From JBBREP01 sp963716525 (GTDB taxonomy: Bacteria; Actinomycetota; Acidimicrobiia; IMCC26256; PALSA-610), in the NCBI GenBank assembly GCA_963716525.1, contig OY970315.1:310001-374000 (forward strand): DNA of 64,000 nucleotides. The letters run 5' to 3'. Below, in pieces: positions 28,663-38,267 of the stretch (its first letter is position 1; the number at the start of each line of letters is the position of its first letter). The notes below the pieces were generated by a model. It was not told where the DNA came from. It worked only from the letters and a program-made list of their open reading frames with translations, and did not search any database. The translations under genes and the position numbers were made by a program.

Positions 28663-29077
28663 GGAGCACACGCATCTGCGCGTGGCCCACGACGTGCGCA
28701 TCCCGCTGGCCGAGCTGACCTGGCGCTTCACCGGCTCCGGGGGGCCCGGCGGGCAGCACGCGAACACGTCGAACACGCGTGTCGAGGTGGTGTTCGACGT
28801 CGTCGCGTCGCCGAGCCTGCCGCGCTGGACGTGCGCGCGGCTCCTCGACGCGCTCGGTCCGAGCGTGCGGGTCGTTGCCGCCGACACGCGGTCGCAGGCG
28901 CGCAACCGCGAGCTCGCGCTCGAACGCCTCCAGCGCCGGCTCGCCGCGGCGCTCCGCGAGACGCGTGTGCGGCGCGCGACCGCACCGACACGCGCGTCGA
29001 AGCGCACACGGGTGGAGCGCAAACGCGTGCACAGTCGGCTGAAGCGGCAGCGCCGCCCGCCTACGGTGGACGAGTGA
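28649..29077 (+). CDS. ArfB-like peptidyl-tRNA hydrolase (GGQ release-factor-like)
   Basis: A 142-residue protein with the class I release factor catalytic loop TGSGGPGGQHANTSNTRV (GGQ near residue 35) and a basic C-terminal tail (SKRTRVERKRVHSRLKRQRR) but no codon-recognition domain. This architecture matches ArfB/YaeJ, which frees stalled ribosomes when trans-translation fails. The basic tail enters the empty mRNA channel. The ATG at 28649 is chosen because the protein then begins just before the conserved fold. It overlaps both neighbours. Confidence 0.88.
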   Translation: MVEPEEHTHLRVAHDVRIPLAELTWRFTGSGGPGGQHANTSNTRVEVVFDVVASPSLPRWTCARLLDALGPSVRVVAADTRSQARNRELALERLQRRLAAALRETRVRRATAPTRASKRTRVERKRVHSRLKRQRRPPTVDE

Positions 29078-30261
29078 TGGACGAGCCGGGCGCCCGCGAG
29101 CAGCAGCTCCGCCTGCAGTTCCCCGGTGCGCAGTCGCAGTGGGCCCGCTTCGACGGTCCGGCCGGCACGCAGATGCACGCATACGCGATCGACGCGATGC
29201 AGGGCTGGGCGGCGAGCGGCGACAACGCGAACTGCGGAGGCGCTTTCGCCGCGAGCGCGGCCACCGGCGAACTGCTCGAGTCGACGCGCGCGGTGGCCGC
29301 GCGACTCTTCGGCGCGCCCACGCCGAGCGTGTGGTTCGGGCCGAACATGACCACGATGACATTCGCGTTCACCCGCGCGCTCGCACGCGACTGGAAGCCG
29401 GGCGACCGCATCGTGGGCACCCGGCTCGACCACGACGCCAACGTCACTCCGTGGCGAACCGCGGCAGCCGACCGCGGCGCGGAGCTCGTGCTCGCCGACT
29501 TCGAGTGCGCAACCGGCCGGCTCGACCCGGATGCGGTGCGACCGCTGCTCGACGAGCGCACGCGATGGGTGGCGGTCACGGGCGCGTCGAACCTGCTCGG
29601 CACGATCCCCGACGTCGCCGCGATCGCGCGGCTCGCACACGGCGTCGGTGCCCGCGTGTTCGTCGACGCGGTGCACCTCGCGCCGCACGCGCGCCTCGAC
29701 GTCGTCGCGCTCGGGTGCGACGCGGTCGTCACGAGCGCGTACAAGTGGTACGGGCCGCACGCGGCGATGATGTGGGTCGAGCCGGGCCTCGCCGAACAGA
29801 TCGAGGCGTACAAGGTCCGGCCCGCGCCCGAGCACGGGATCGCGCGCTTCGAAACGGGCACGCCCAACTTCGAAGCGCTCGCCGGCTTGCGGGCCGCTGC
29901 GGGCTTCATGCTCGAGCACCACGACGAGGTCGCCGCGCACGAACGCCGTTGCCTGGCCCGGCTGCTCGACGGGCTCGGCTCGATCCCGCGGGTGGCGGTG
30001 GTGGGCCCCACCGGCCTCGACCACCGCACCCCTACCGTCGCGTTCGTGGTCGACGGCTGCCACCCGGCCGACGTCGCGCGCGACCTCGCCCACGATCGCA
30101 TCGCGGTCTGGAGCGGCGACAGCTACGCCACCGAGGTCGCCGCACATCTCGGTGTCGCCGACACCGGCGGCGTGGTGCGCGCCGGCATCGTGGCGTACGT
30201 GAGCGAGGACGACGTCGATCGCCTGGTCGCGTCGCTCGAGCGCATCTGTCAGGCGTTGTAG
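29077..30261 (+). CDS. class V aminotransferase, cysteine-desulfurase-like
   Basis: A 394-residue fold-type I PLP enzyme. The start ATG overlaps the previous stop (TGATG). Seen are GPNMTTMTFAFTRAL, the NifS-like His in TRLDHDANVTPWRT, the Asp of VFVDAVHLAPH and the Schiff-base Lys in SAYKWYGPH. A conserved active-site Cys loop typical of IscS/SufS is not obvious, so it may be a selenocysteine-lyase-like or isopenicillin-epimerase-like member (CsdA family). The specific reaction is uncertain. Confidence 0.84.
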   Translation: MDEPGAREQQLRLQFPGAQSQWARFDGPAGTQMHAYAIDAMQGWAASGDNANCGGAFAASAATGELLESTRAVAARLFGAPTPSVWFGPNMTTMTFAFTRALARDWKPGDRIVGTRLDHDANVTPWRTAAADRGAELVLADFECATGRLDPDAVRPLLDERTRWVAVTGASNLLGTIPDVAAIARLAHGVGARVFVDAVHLAPHARLDVVALGCDAVVTSAYKWYGPHAAMMWVEPGLAEQIEAYKVRPAPEHGIARFETGTPNFEALAGLRAAAGFMLEHHDEVAAHERRCLARLLDGLGSIPRVAVVGPTGLDHRTPTVAFVVDGCHPADVARDLAHDRIAVWSGDSYATEVAAHLGVADTGGVVRAGIVAYVSEDDVDRLVASLERICQAL

Positions 30262-30339
30262 GGAGAATCCCCCAGCAAATCCCACACTTCGCGGTTGCGC
30301 GTCGTTACGATTCGCCTCCACCACCAAGGGGAGCAGGGG

Positions 30340-30384
30340 ATGGCCCAGTCGTTGCAGCCGCCATTCGCGCCGTCGCAGCGATGA
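30340..30384 (+). other. 14-codon upstream reading frame with strong ribosome-binding site
   Basis: An ATG at 30340 follows AAGGGGAGCAGGGG, the clearest Shine-Dalgarno sequence nearby. It encodes MAQSLQPPFAPSQR and stops at a TGA that overlaps the ATG of the next gene (ATGA). It may be a coupled leader peptide, or the true start of the next gene separated from it by a frameshift. Confidence 0.35.
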
Positions 30385-31007
30385 CAGCCGTCGCCGCCGC
30401 CGCCGTCTCGCCCCTCACGTGGGGCGCGATCGCCGTCGTGGCCGCGGCGGCCACCGGCTGGGCCGTGGTGCGCTTGCGGTTGCTCGACCGCCTCGGCGCG
30501 CGCCTCGCGGGCGAGACCAAGGCCCGCCGCGAGGCACTGGCCCGCACCGGCACCACCGACGGAGCCAAGAAGGTCGCCCGCTTCGCCGCAATGCTGGCCG
30601 GCGCCGAAGAGGTTCGCCTCATCCGCTGGACACCGGCGCGCACCGCCGACGGCACCCGCATCGCCCTCGGCGCGTCGCCCGCGGCCTGGTACCTCTGGCT
30701 TCCCGAGCCCGCGGTGCTCCTGCGCGTGCCCGACAGCCTCGTGGCCCGGGCCGAGCACCTAGAGGTGAGCGAGGGCGTGGCCCGCCTGCGCTGCGAGTCC
30801 CGGGCGGGCGACGGCTTCGTGACCGCCACCGACGGCATCACCGTCGAGGAGGCCGACGACTCCCCCACGCTCGCCCGCTCGCTGCTCGACGGCCTCGTGT
30901 TCGTCGACCCGCGCGACCGCGACGGATCCACGAGCGGCGCGCCGGCCGCCGCCGCGGCCACGGCGGGCAAGCCGGTGAAGATCGCGTCGGTCAGCCTCGC
31001 GAGCTGA
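30381..31007 (+). CDS. membrane-anchored protein of unknown function
   Basis: A 208-residue protein not recognised from any family. Residues about 1-30 (MTAVAAAAVSPLTWGAIAVV then AAAATGWAVV) form one hydrophobic anchor. The rest is soluble: a basic-acidic helix (GETKARREALARTG) then strands such as EEVRLIRWTPARTADGTRIA and AAWYLWLPEPAVLLRVPD, ending in an Ala-rich tail. The start could instead be the ATG at 30340, which has a better ribosome-binding site but is in another frame. Confidence 0.55.
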   Translation: MTAVAAAAVSPLTWGAIAVVAAAATGWAVVRLRLLDRLGARLAGETKARREALARTGTTDGAKKVARFAAMLAGAEEVRLIRWTPARTADGTRIALGASPAAWYLWLPEPAVLLRVPDSLVARAEHLEVSEGVARLRCESRAGDGFVTATDGITVEEADDSPTLARSLLDGLVFVDPRDRDGSTSGAPAAAAATAGKPVKIASVSLAS

Positions 31008-31036
31008 CCGGCCCTCAACGCACCGGCAACCGGGCC

Positions 31037-31900
31037 TCAACCGACCGTCGCCACCGCGACGGCCACCGTGCGGTCGCCGCTGCCCCGGTCGCGCACATCC
31101 ACCCGCACGAGCGCGCCGTCGGGACGGGCACCGAGCACCGTCGCGGCCGCGGCGACCGGCCCGACCCACGCCGGCGCGAGAAAATGGATCACCACGTCAT
31201 TCACGTACCATGCGTCGTTTGGGACCGCTATTTGGTACCCAAACGACGCATGCGCGTCCGGGGCGGCCGAGCGGGCGGCCGAGCGGGCGGCCGAGCGGGC
31301 GGCCGCGTCGACGACCGCGCTGGTCACGCCGCCGTGCATGATCCCCCACGGGTTACGGAAGTCGTCGCGCAGGGCGATCTCGACGCCGTCACCGGTGGGC
31401 CGCGCGTCGAGCCACACGTCGAACGGGGTGTGGTACTCGCCCCGCCCGGTGAGATCGAGCGCCGCGGGGCGAGCGAACGGCGGCGGTCCGTTCTCGGGAA
31501 CGAGCACCGCGGAGCGCACCACGGCGCCCACCACGAAACCGTCGTCGTCGCGCGCGGCCACGTTCGTGACGATCGCCGTCTTGCCGGCGCGCAGCACCTC
31601 GCTCTCGAGCGAGACCGAGGGGCCCACGGCCCGGTTCGCGGCGCGCAGCATCATGTTGGTGGTGACGACCCATCCGTCGGGCAGCGCCCCGAGCCCGCCG
31701 CAGAAACCGCCGATCGCGTCGCACATGGTGCCGAGCACGCCCATGGGCATACGACCGTGTTCGTCGAGCACCGCCGGCGTCGGGTGGGCGGTGCCCTCGA
31801 GCCGCACCGGCCCTTCGCCCGCGGTGACCTCGCGAATCTGCATGTCGAGGTAGCGCGCGACCCCGCGGCCCTCGTCGTCGGGAAGCTCGAGGTTCACCAT
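31037..31900 (-). CDS. double-hotdog acyl-CoA thioesterase-like protein carrying the palindromic element
   Basis: A 287-residue protein with two hotdog domains (about 10-140 and 150-285). The second has GIMHGGVTSAVVDAAARSAA, the HGG-helix signature of PaaI-type thioesterases. Between this helix and the next strand (WYVNDVVIHFLAPAWVGP) the gene contains three ARSA-type 12-bp repeats and a complete 44-bp palindromic element, encoding ASFGYQIAVPNDAW, all without loss of frame. It overlaps its upstream neighbour (31894) by 7 bp. Probable role: CoA-ester hydrolysis or binding in a catabolic operon with the amidohydrolase gene. Confidence 0.8.
   Translation of the reverse strand: MVNLELPDDEGRGVARYLDMQIREVTAGEGPVRLEGTAHPTPAVLDEHGRMPMGVLGTMCDAIGGFCGGLGALPDGWVVTTNMMLRAANRAVGPSVSLESEVLRAGKTAIVTNVAARDDDGFVVGAVVRSAVLVPENGPPPFARPAALDLTGRGEYHTPFDVWLDARPTGDGVEIALRDDFRNPWGIMHGGVTSAVVDAAARSAARSAARSAAPDAHASFGYQIAVPNDAWYVNDVVIHFLAPAWVGPVAAAATVLGARPDGALVRVDVRDRGSGDRTVAVAVATVG
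31209..31252. repeat. 44-bp palindromic element, copy 3, inside a coding gene
   Basis: Identical over all 44 bases to copy 2 and in the same orientation: arms CATGCGTCGTTTGGG and CCCAAACGACGCATG around ACCGCTATTTGGTA. It lies within the second hotdog domain of the thioesterase-like gene and is translated. Confidence 0.93.
31269..31304. repeat. 12-bp tandem repeat in the thioesterase-like gene
   Basis: Three perfect GAGCGGGCGGCC units abut the palindromic element. On the coding strand they give repeated ARSA residues. Confidence 0.85.
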
Positions 31901-32745
31901 CGCACGCCGCTCGCGGTGGCGACGGTGGTGCGCCGGCCGGCGCCGAGATCATGCACGGCGACCGCGACGGTGCCGTGATCACGTGCGGTCGTCAACCGCT
32001 CGGCCGTCGCACGGATCGGCCCGCGCCGCGCCAGCGCGAGGTAGACGAGGTGCAGGTCGGCGAGCTCGTGACCGGGCCCGAGCGCCGAGCACACCGACGC
32101 GTCGACGAGCGCGCCGAGCACGCCGCCCTGGACGCCGCCGATCGAGTTGACGACATAGTCCGACGGGATGAGCTCGACCGTGCCGCCACCGTGGTCGACG
32201 AAACCGATCGTGTCGTAGGCATCGCGCGTGAACCCGCCGGCGGCACCGAGGAACGGCTCGCGGGTGCGGGAGGCCGCATTTCCTTCGGCGCGGGTGCCGG
32301 CGCCGGCGCGTGCCGGCATCACCGGGTTCCCTTCCCGCCGGGCGAGCACCCCGAACGTGAGCGTGGCGACCGCGACGGCTTCCGCGCCCGCCAGCACCGC
32401 CGCCTCCAGCACCACGGTGGTCCGCCCGGCCCGCGCGACCCGCGCGACGGCCTCGAGCTCGCCGTTGCGCAACCCGGAGGCCTCCACCGGTCGGGTGACG
32501 TGCAGCGTGAGATCGGCGGTCGCGATCCAGTCGGGCGCGGCCGTCGACGCGGCGAGGCCACCCGAGATCGCGTCGACGAGCACTGTGAGCACCCCGCTAC
32601 GCACGCGCCCGGCTTCGTTGCAGACGTGGTCGCTGACCGCCAACCACGCGCGGCTCTCGTCGCTCGAGTGCTGCACCTCCAGCGCGAGATCGCGCAGCAC
32701 GTGCACGTCGGGCGGGTATCCCGCCCCGACCACGAGGCCGCTCAC
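31894..32745 (-). CDS. double-hotdog thioesterase-like protein
   Basis: A 283-residue paralogue of the following gene. Two hotdog halves are visible: AGRVRSGVLTVLVDAISGGL in the first and GGVQGGVLGALVDASVCSAL in the second, in place of the usual HGG helix starts. Residues thought to be catalytic in PaaI enzymes are not clearly kept, so it may bind rather than hydrolyse CoA esters, perhaps as partner of the next protein. It starts at GTG 32745, overlapping the amidohydrolase stop by four bases (GTGA). Confidence 0.72.
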   Translation of the reverse strand: MSGLVVGAGYPPDVHVLRDLALEVQHSSDESRAWLAVSDHVCNEAGRVRSGVLTVLVDAISGGLAASTAAPDWIATADLTLHVTRPVEASGLRNGELEAVARVARAGRTTVVLEAAVLAGAEAVAVATLTFGVLARREGNPVMPARAGAGTRAEGNAASRTREPFLGAAGGFTRDAYDTIGFVDHGGGTVELIPSDYVVNSIGGVQGGVLGALVDASVCSALGPGHELADLHLVYLALARRGPIRATAERLTTARDHGTVAVAVHDLGAGRRTTVATASGVRW

Positions 32746-33935
32746 GCAGGTTGCAACGCGAGCATGCGCTCGGCGTTACCGCGCACGATCTTGCGCACGA
32801 CCTCGGGCGAGAGCCCCGCGAGCATCTCCTGCGCGAGCCGCTTGGTGTGCGGCCACGTGGAGTCGGTGTGCGGGTAGTCGGTCTCGAACGTGATGTTGTC
32901 CTCACCGATCACGTCGAGGCTCGCGAGCCCGTGGCGGTCCTTGAAGAAGCAGCAGAAGATGTTGCGGTAGTAGTAGGTGGACGGCGGCTCGGGCACGAGG
33001 TCGCGCACCCCGGCCCAGGCTCGGTGGTCCACCCACACGTCGTCGGCCCGCTCGAGCAGGTACGGGATCCAGCCCATCTGGCCCTCGGAGTACGCCAGCT
33101 TCAAGGTCGGGAACTGCACGAGCTTGCCCGAGAACAGCCAGTCGCTCATCGACGCCATCGCGTTGTTGAAGCTGAGCGACGCGGCGACGGCCGTCGGCGC
33201 GTCGGCCGACGTCGCGGGCATCTTGGACGACGAACCGATGTGCATGTTGACGACCGTGGCCGTCTCCTCGCACGCCCGGAAGAACGGATCCCAGTAGCCC
33301 GAGTGGATGCTCGGGAGGCCGAGGTGCGGCGGGATCTCACTGAAGCAGACGGCGTGGCATCCGCGCTCGGCGTTGCGGCGAACCTCGGCCGCGGCGAGCT
33401 CGGCGTCCCACAGCGGGACGATGATCAGCGGGATGAGCCGGCCGTTGGAGTCGCCGCACCACTCTTCGACCATCCAGTCGTTGTACGCGCGCACGCACGC
33501 CAGTGCGAGCTCCTTGTCCTTCGCTTCGGTGAAGGTCTGGCCGCAAAAGCGCGGGAACGTGGGGAAGTTCAGCGAGGCCTCGACCCAGTTGAGGTCCATG
33601 TCCTCGAGGCGCGCCTTGGGGTCGTAGCAGCCCGGCCGCATCTCGTCGTAGGTGATCGGCGACAGGCTCATGTCGTCGCGGTCGAAGCCGACCGCCGCCA
33701 CATGCCGCTTGTTGATGTAGACGAGGTCCTCGTAGATCCAGCAGTCGGCCGGCGGACCGTCGTCGGTGAACGTCTGCTCGTAGGTGCCGCCGCCGACGTG
33801 GCGCATCGTGCCGACGCCACGCCGCTCCACCCGGGGCCCGGCCGCCCTGTACTTCTCCGGCAACCAGGTCTGCCAGAGGTGCGCGGGCTCGACCACGTGG
33901 TCGTCGACGCTGATGATCTTGGGCAGCTCGGTCAT
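32742..33935 (-). CDS. amidohydrolase-2 family hydrolase/decarboxylase
   Basis: A 397-residue TIM-barrel protein. The metal segment near the N-terminus reads IISVDDHVVEPAHLW. Other family landmarks are MVEEWCGDSNGRLIPLIIVP, VVNMHIGSSSKM, KLAYSEGQMGWIPYLLERAD and the terminal ITFETDYPHTDSTWPHTKR with the catalytic Asp. This subgroup is abundant in actinobacteria that degrade aromatics or steroids; the exact substrate is unknown. It is the first gene of a three-gene overlapping operon with the two hotdog proteins. A GAATCTGAC dyad lies 29 bp upstream. Confidence 0.86.
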   Translation of the reverse strand: MTELPKIISVDDHVVEPAHLWQTWLPEKYRAAGPRVERRGVGTMRHVGGGTYEQTFTDDGPPADCWIYEDLVYINKRHVAAVGFDRDDMSLSPITYDEMRPGCYDPKARLEDMDLNWVEASLNFPTFPRFCGQTFTEAKDKELALACVRAYNDWMVEEWCGDSNGRLIPLIIVPLWDAELAAAEVRRNAERGCHAVCFSEIPPHLGLPSIHSGYWDPFFRACEETATVVNMHIGSSSKMPATSADAPTAVAASLSFNNAMASMSDWLFSGKLVQFPTLKLAYSEGQMGWIPYLLERADDVWVDHRAWAGVRDLVPEPPSTYYYRNIFCCFFKDRHGLASLDVIGEDNITFETDYPHTDSTWPHTKRLAQEMLAGLSPEVVRKIVRGNAERMLALQPA

Positions 33936-33963
33936 GGCGCCTTCCCGCTCGAACCCGGCACTC

Positions 33964-33986
33964 GAATCTGACGGTGTGTCAGATTC
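33964..33986. promoter_or_regulatory. 9-bp inverted repeat (GAATCTGAC-N5-GTCAGATTC) in divergent promoter region
   Basis: A perfect dyad with a 5-bp spacer, centred between the amidohydrolase operon and the divergent NUDIX regulator gene (77-bp spacer). Size and symmetry are those of a TetR/GntR-type operator. It could also be the NrtR operator, as NrtR genes are often autoregulated, though it lacks a recognised NrtR consensus. Confidence 0.5.
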
Positions 33987-34012
33987 TAACGAGGGCCTTA
34001 CGCTTGGCGCCC

Positions 34013-34765
34013 ATGGCCGACCATGGCTCCGAGGCCGAGTTCCTCGCGGCGTACGACCCCCGTGCCTACCCGCCGATCGCGGTCACCACCGACGTGGTGC
34101 TGCTCACGGTGCGCCACGGCCGGCTGTCGGTGCTGCTCGTGGAGCGCGCGAACCATCCCTTCCGCGGGATGTGGGCGCTGCCGGGCGGGTTCGTCGACGT
34201 CGACGAGGATCTCGAGGCCGCAGCCCAGCGCGAGCTCGCCGAGGAGACCGGCGTCGCCGTCGAGGCGAACTGGCTCGAGCAGCTGAAGACCTACGGCACA
34301 CCCGGCCGCGACCCGCGCATGCGCGTGGTCACGGTGGCGTACCTCGCGTTCAGCGCAGTGACGCTGGAACCGAAGGGCGGCGACGACGCCCGCCAGGCCC
34401 GGTTCTTCGCAGTGGAGGACCTCGCCATCGCCGATCTCGGCGCCGCCGACGGCACGCCGCTCGCGTCCGACCACGCGGGCATCATCGCCGACGGCGTCGA
34501 GCGGGCGCGCGCCAAGCTCGAGTACACGACGCTCGCCACCGCGTTCGTCGACGCCACGTTCACGCTCGGCGACCTGCGGCGCGTCTACGAGGCGGTGTGG
34601 GGCATGCCGCTGCACGAGGCGAACTTCCGGCGCAAGGTGCTGGGCACGCCCGGCTTCGTCGAGCCGACCGGCGCTACCGCGCCCACCGAGGGCCGCCCCG
34701 CCCAGCTCTACCGCCGGGGACCGGCCCGCAGCCTGCACCCGCCGCTGCTCCGCTCCACCGAATGA
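34013..34765 (+). CDS. NUDIX hydrolase with C-terminal winged helix, NrtR-like regulator
   Basis: A 250-residue protein. The NUDIX box is present (GGFVDVDEDLEAAAQRELAE then ETGV, matching G-x5-E-x7-REU-xEE-x-GU). A C-terminal helix-turn-helix-like region follows (TFTLGDLRRVYEAVWG, HEANFRRKVLGTPGFVEPTG), as in NrtR, which senses ADP-ribose and represses NAD-biosynthesis genes. The next gene is a NadD-type adenylyltransferase joined by an ATGA overlap, which supports this role. Since the box is complete it may also be active as an ADP-ribose pyrophosphatase. Confidence 0.83.
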   Translation: MADHGSEAEFLAAYDPRAYPPIAVTTDVVLLTVRHGRLSVLLVERANHPFRGMWALPGGFVDVDEDLEAAAQRELAEETGVAVEANWLEQLKTYGTPGRDPRMRVVTVAYLAFSAVTLEPKGGDDARQARFFAVEDLAIADLGAADGTPLASDHAGIIADGVERARAKLEYTTLATAFVDATFTLGDLRRVYEAVWGMPLHEANFRRKVLGTPGFVEPTGATAPTEGRPAQLYRRGPARSLHPPLLRSTE

Positions 34766-35485
34766 GCGCGCCGGCGAGCGGGGGTCGACCCAGCCCCTCG
34801 GGGCGCGAGCCGCAGGCGAGCGGGGGTGGAGCCAGCCCCTCGGGGCGCGAGCCGCAGGCGAGCGGGGGTGGAGCCAGCCCCTCGGGGCGCGAGCCGCAGG
34901 CGAGCGGGGGTGGACCCAGCCCCTCGGGGCGCGAGCCGCAGGCGAGCGGGGGTGGAGTTGCTGTGCTGCCGGGGACGTTCAACCCGCCGACCGTCGCGCA
35001 CCTCGAGATGGCGCAGGCGGCGCGCCACCAGGCCGGACTCACCCGTGTCGAGTTCGTGCTTTCACCGCGTGTCGCTCGGCAAGGAGCACCTCGTCCATCC
35101 CACGGTCGACGAGCGCGCCGCCGTGCTCCGGCGCGTGGCCGCGGGCGAACCCTGGCTCGCGGTGCGCATCAGCGACGCGCAGCTCGTGAGCGATCTCGCC
35201 CGCGGCTATGACGTGCTGGTGGTCGGCGCCGACAAGTGGCGCCAGCTCCTCGACCCGTCGTACTACCCGTCGGAGGTGGCACACCGCGCCACGCTCGCGG
35301 CGCTGCCGCCCCGCGTCCTCGTGGCGCCGCGCGACGGCGACGTTCCCGCCGGTGTGGAGCTGCTCGACATCGACGAGCGCTTCACCGGCGTGTCGTCGTC
35401 ACGGGTCCGCGACGGCGACACGCACCTCATGCTGGCCGAGGCCGCCGCGTCGGGACTCTGGGAGGAGACCGAGGAGAGCACCTGA
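34762..35485 (+). CDS. nadD: NadD-like nicotinate-nucleotide adenylyltransferase (repeat expansion and one frameshift)
   Basis: Nucleotidyltransferase of NAD synthesis. The ATP-binding motif is VLPGTFNPPTVAHLEMA and the C-terminal loop is TGVSSSRVRDG (ISxTxxR-like). The frame opens with an ATG overlapping the NrtR stop, runs in frame through four 42-bp repeats (SGREPQASGG units), then enters the enzyme. A GTG at 34963 after GGTGGAG is an alternative start giving about 173 residues. At 35065-35069 an extra C in TCACCGCG shifts the frame; the rest continues as RVSLGKEHLVHPTVDERAAV to the TGA at 35485. NadD proteins are usually near 190-210 residues. Confidence 0.75.
34792..34956. repeat. tandem array of a 42-bp repeat, about 3.9 copies
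   Basis: Units start at 34792, 34834, 34876 and 34918, with a 3' fragment of a further unit at 34773-34785. The unit begins AGCCCCTCGGGGCGCGAG and ends GCGAGCGGGGGTGGA, varying at two positions (GGAGCC or GGACCC). Its length is a multiple of three, so it adds 14 residues per copy to the nadD frame. Confidence 0.95.
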
Positions 35486-35514
35486 TCCGGGTGGCCCTAA
35501 CGTGGGGAGCTGCG

Positions 35515-35901
35515 ATGCCCGACTTCGCCGACGACCCGCGCACCGAGCTCGACCGCAAGGCCGACCAGCTCAAGTGGGTGGCGCTCGTCGAGACGGGCGG
35601 CTATGCGGTCCTCTTCTTCTGCTTCGCGATCTGGCAGAACGACGCGGCCACGAAGGTCACCGGCTTCTTCCACGGGTGGATCTTCATCGCCTACGCGGTG
35701 ATGGTCGTGTGGATCTTCCCGTCGATCGAATGGGCGTGGTGGTGGGTCCCAGTCGCGCTGCTCACCGGCCCGGTCGGCGGCGTGATGCTCTTCGAGAAGA
35801 TCCGCCGCGACGGCGCGCCCCCGCGCGTCACGCCCCTGCGATGGCAGCGCAAACGCACCTCGGCGCACCCGGGCGCCGCCGGGAGCGGGCTCGCGGGCTG
35901 A
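35515..35901 (+). CDS. DUF3817-like small integral membrane protein
   Basis: A 128-residue protein with about three hydrophobic helices (LVETGGYAVLFFCFAIW, FFHGWIFIAYAVMVVWIF, WWWVPVALLTGPVGGVMLF). The polar face ALVETGGY and the buried His-Gly in the second helix resemble DUF3817 proteins, whose role is unknown. The hydrophilic N-terminus is acidic and the tail is basic. It follows nadD by 29 bp and converges on the lipoprotein gene. Confidence 0.68.
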   Translation: MPDFADDPRTELDRKADQLKWVALVETGGYAVLFFCFAIWQNDAATKVTGFFHGWIFIAYAVMVVWIFPSIEWAWWWVPVALLTGPVGGVMLFEKIRRDGAPPRVTPLRWQRKRTSAHPGAAGSGLAG

Positions 35902-35904
35902 GGG

Positions 35905-36299
35905 TCAGCAGGCCTGGCCGACGCAGCTCGGCGTGGCCTTCGTGACGCCGTCGATCTTGATCGTGATCGTGCCGGGAAACGCGCGCGTCTTGGTCTTCTT
36001 CAGCTGCGCGAACGTCGACGAGGAGTCGAACGCGATGCTCTTGCCGTCGGCGCTCTTGCCGGTGCACGACGTGGTGGCGACCTTCTTGCTCTTGTCGACG
36101 TTCACGGTGCACTTCCAGGTGCCCTTCGCGATCTTGGTGACACCGGTGGCGGGATTGTGCACCACGCCGTACTTCCCCTCGTTGTTGGCCCGCGAGAGCA
36201 TGCCCTTCGTGGTGGGGTCGCCCGAGCCCCCGCGTGAGCATCCGGCCGCCACACAGGCGAGCACGACGAGCAACGCCGCAGCGCGGCGGGTGGCGTGGA

Positions 36300-36303
<4 letters not shown>
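35905..36303 (-). CDS. small lipoprotein of unknown function
   Basis: A 132-residue protein starting at GTG with a lipoprotein signal: MIHATRRAAALLVVLACVAA followed by the lipobox Cys in AAGCSRGG. The mature part is Lys/Thr-rich with three further Cys (WKCTVNVDKSKKV, TTSCTGKSADGK, SCVGQAC), which could form disulfides. The fold is not recognised. Its GTG overlaps the stop of the upstream typA gene as GTGA, a coupling with a housekeeping GTPase whose meaning is not clear. Confidence 0.7.
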
Positions 36304-38219
<1,916 letters not shown>

Positions 38220-38267
38220 CACAGACCTTCGTGAGGGGGTTGATCAGGTTACCGGGACGACCGCCCG

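Noticed and set aside
34762..34963. Regularly spaced repeats as a possible CRISPR array
   Set aside because: Units are contiguous without unique spacers, are in frame with nadD, and no cas genes are near.
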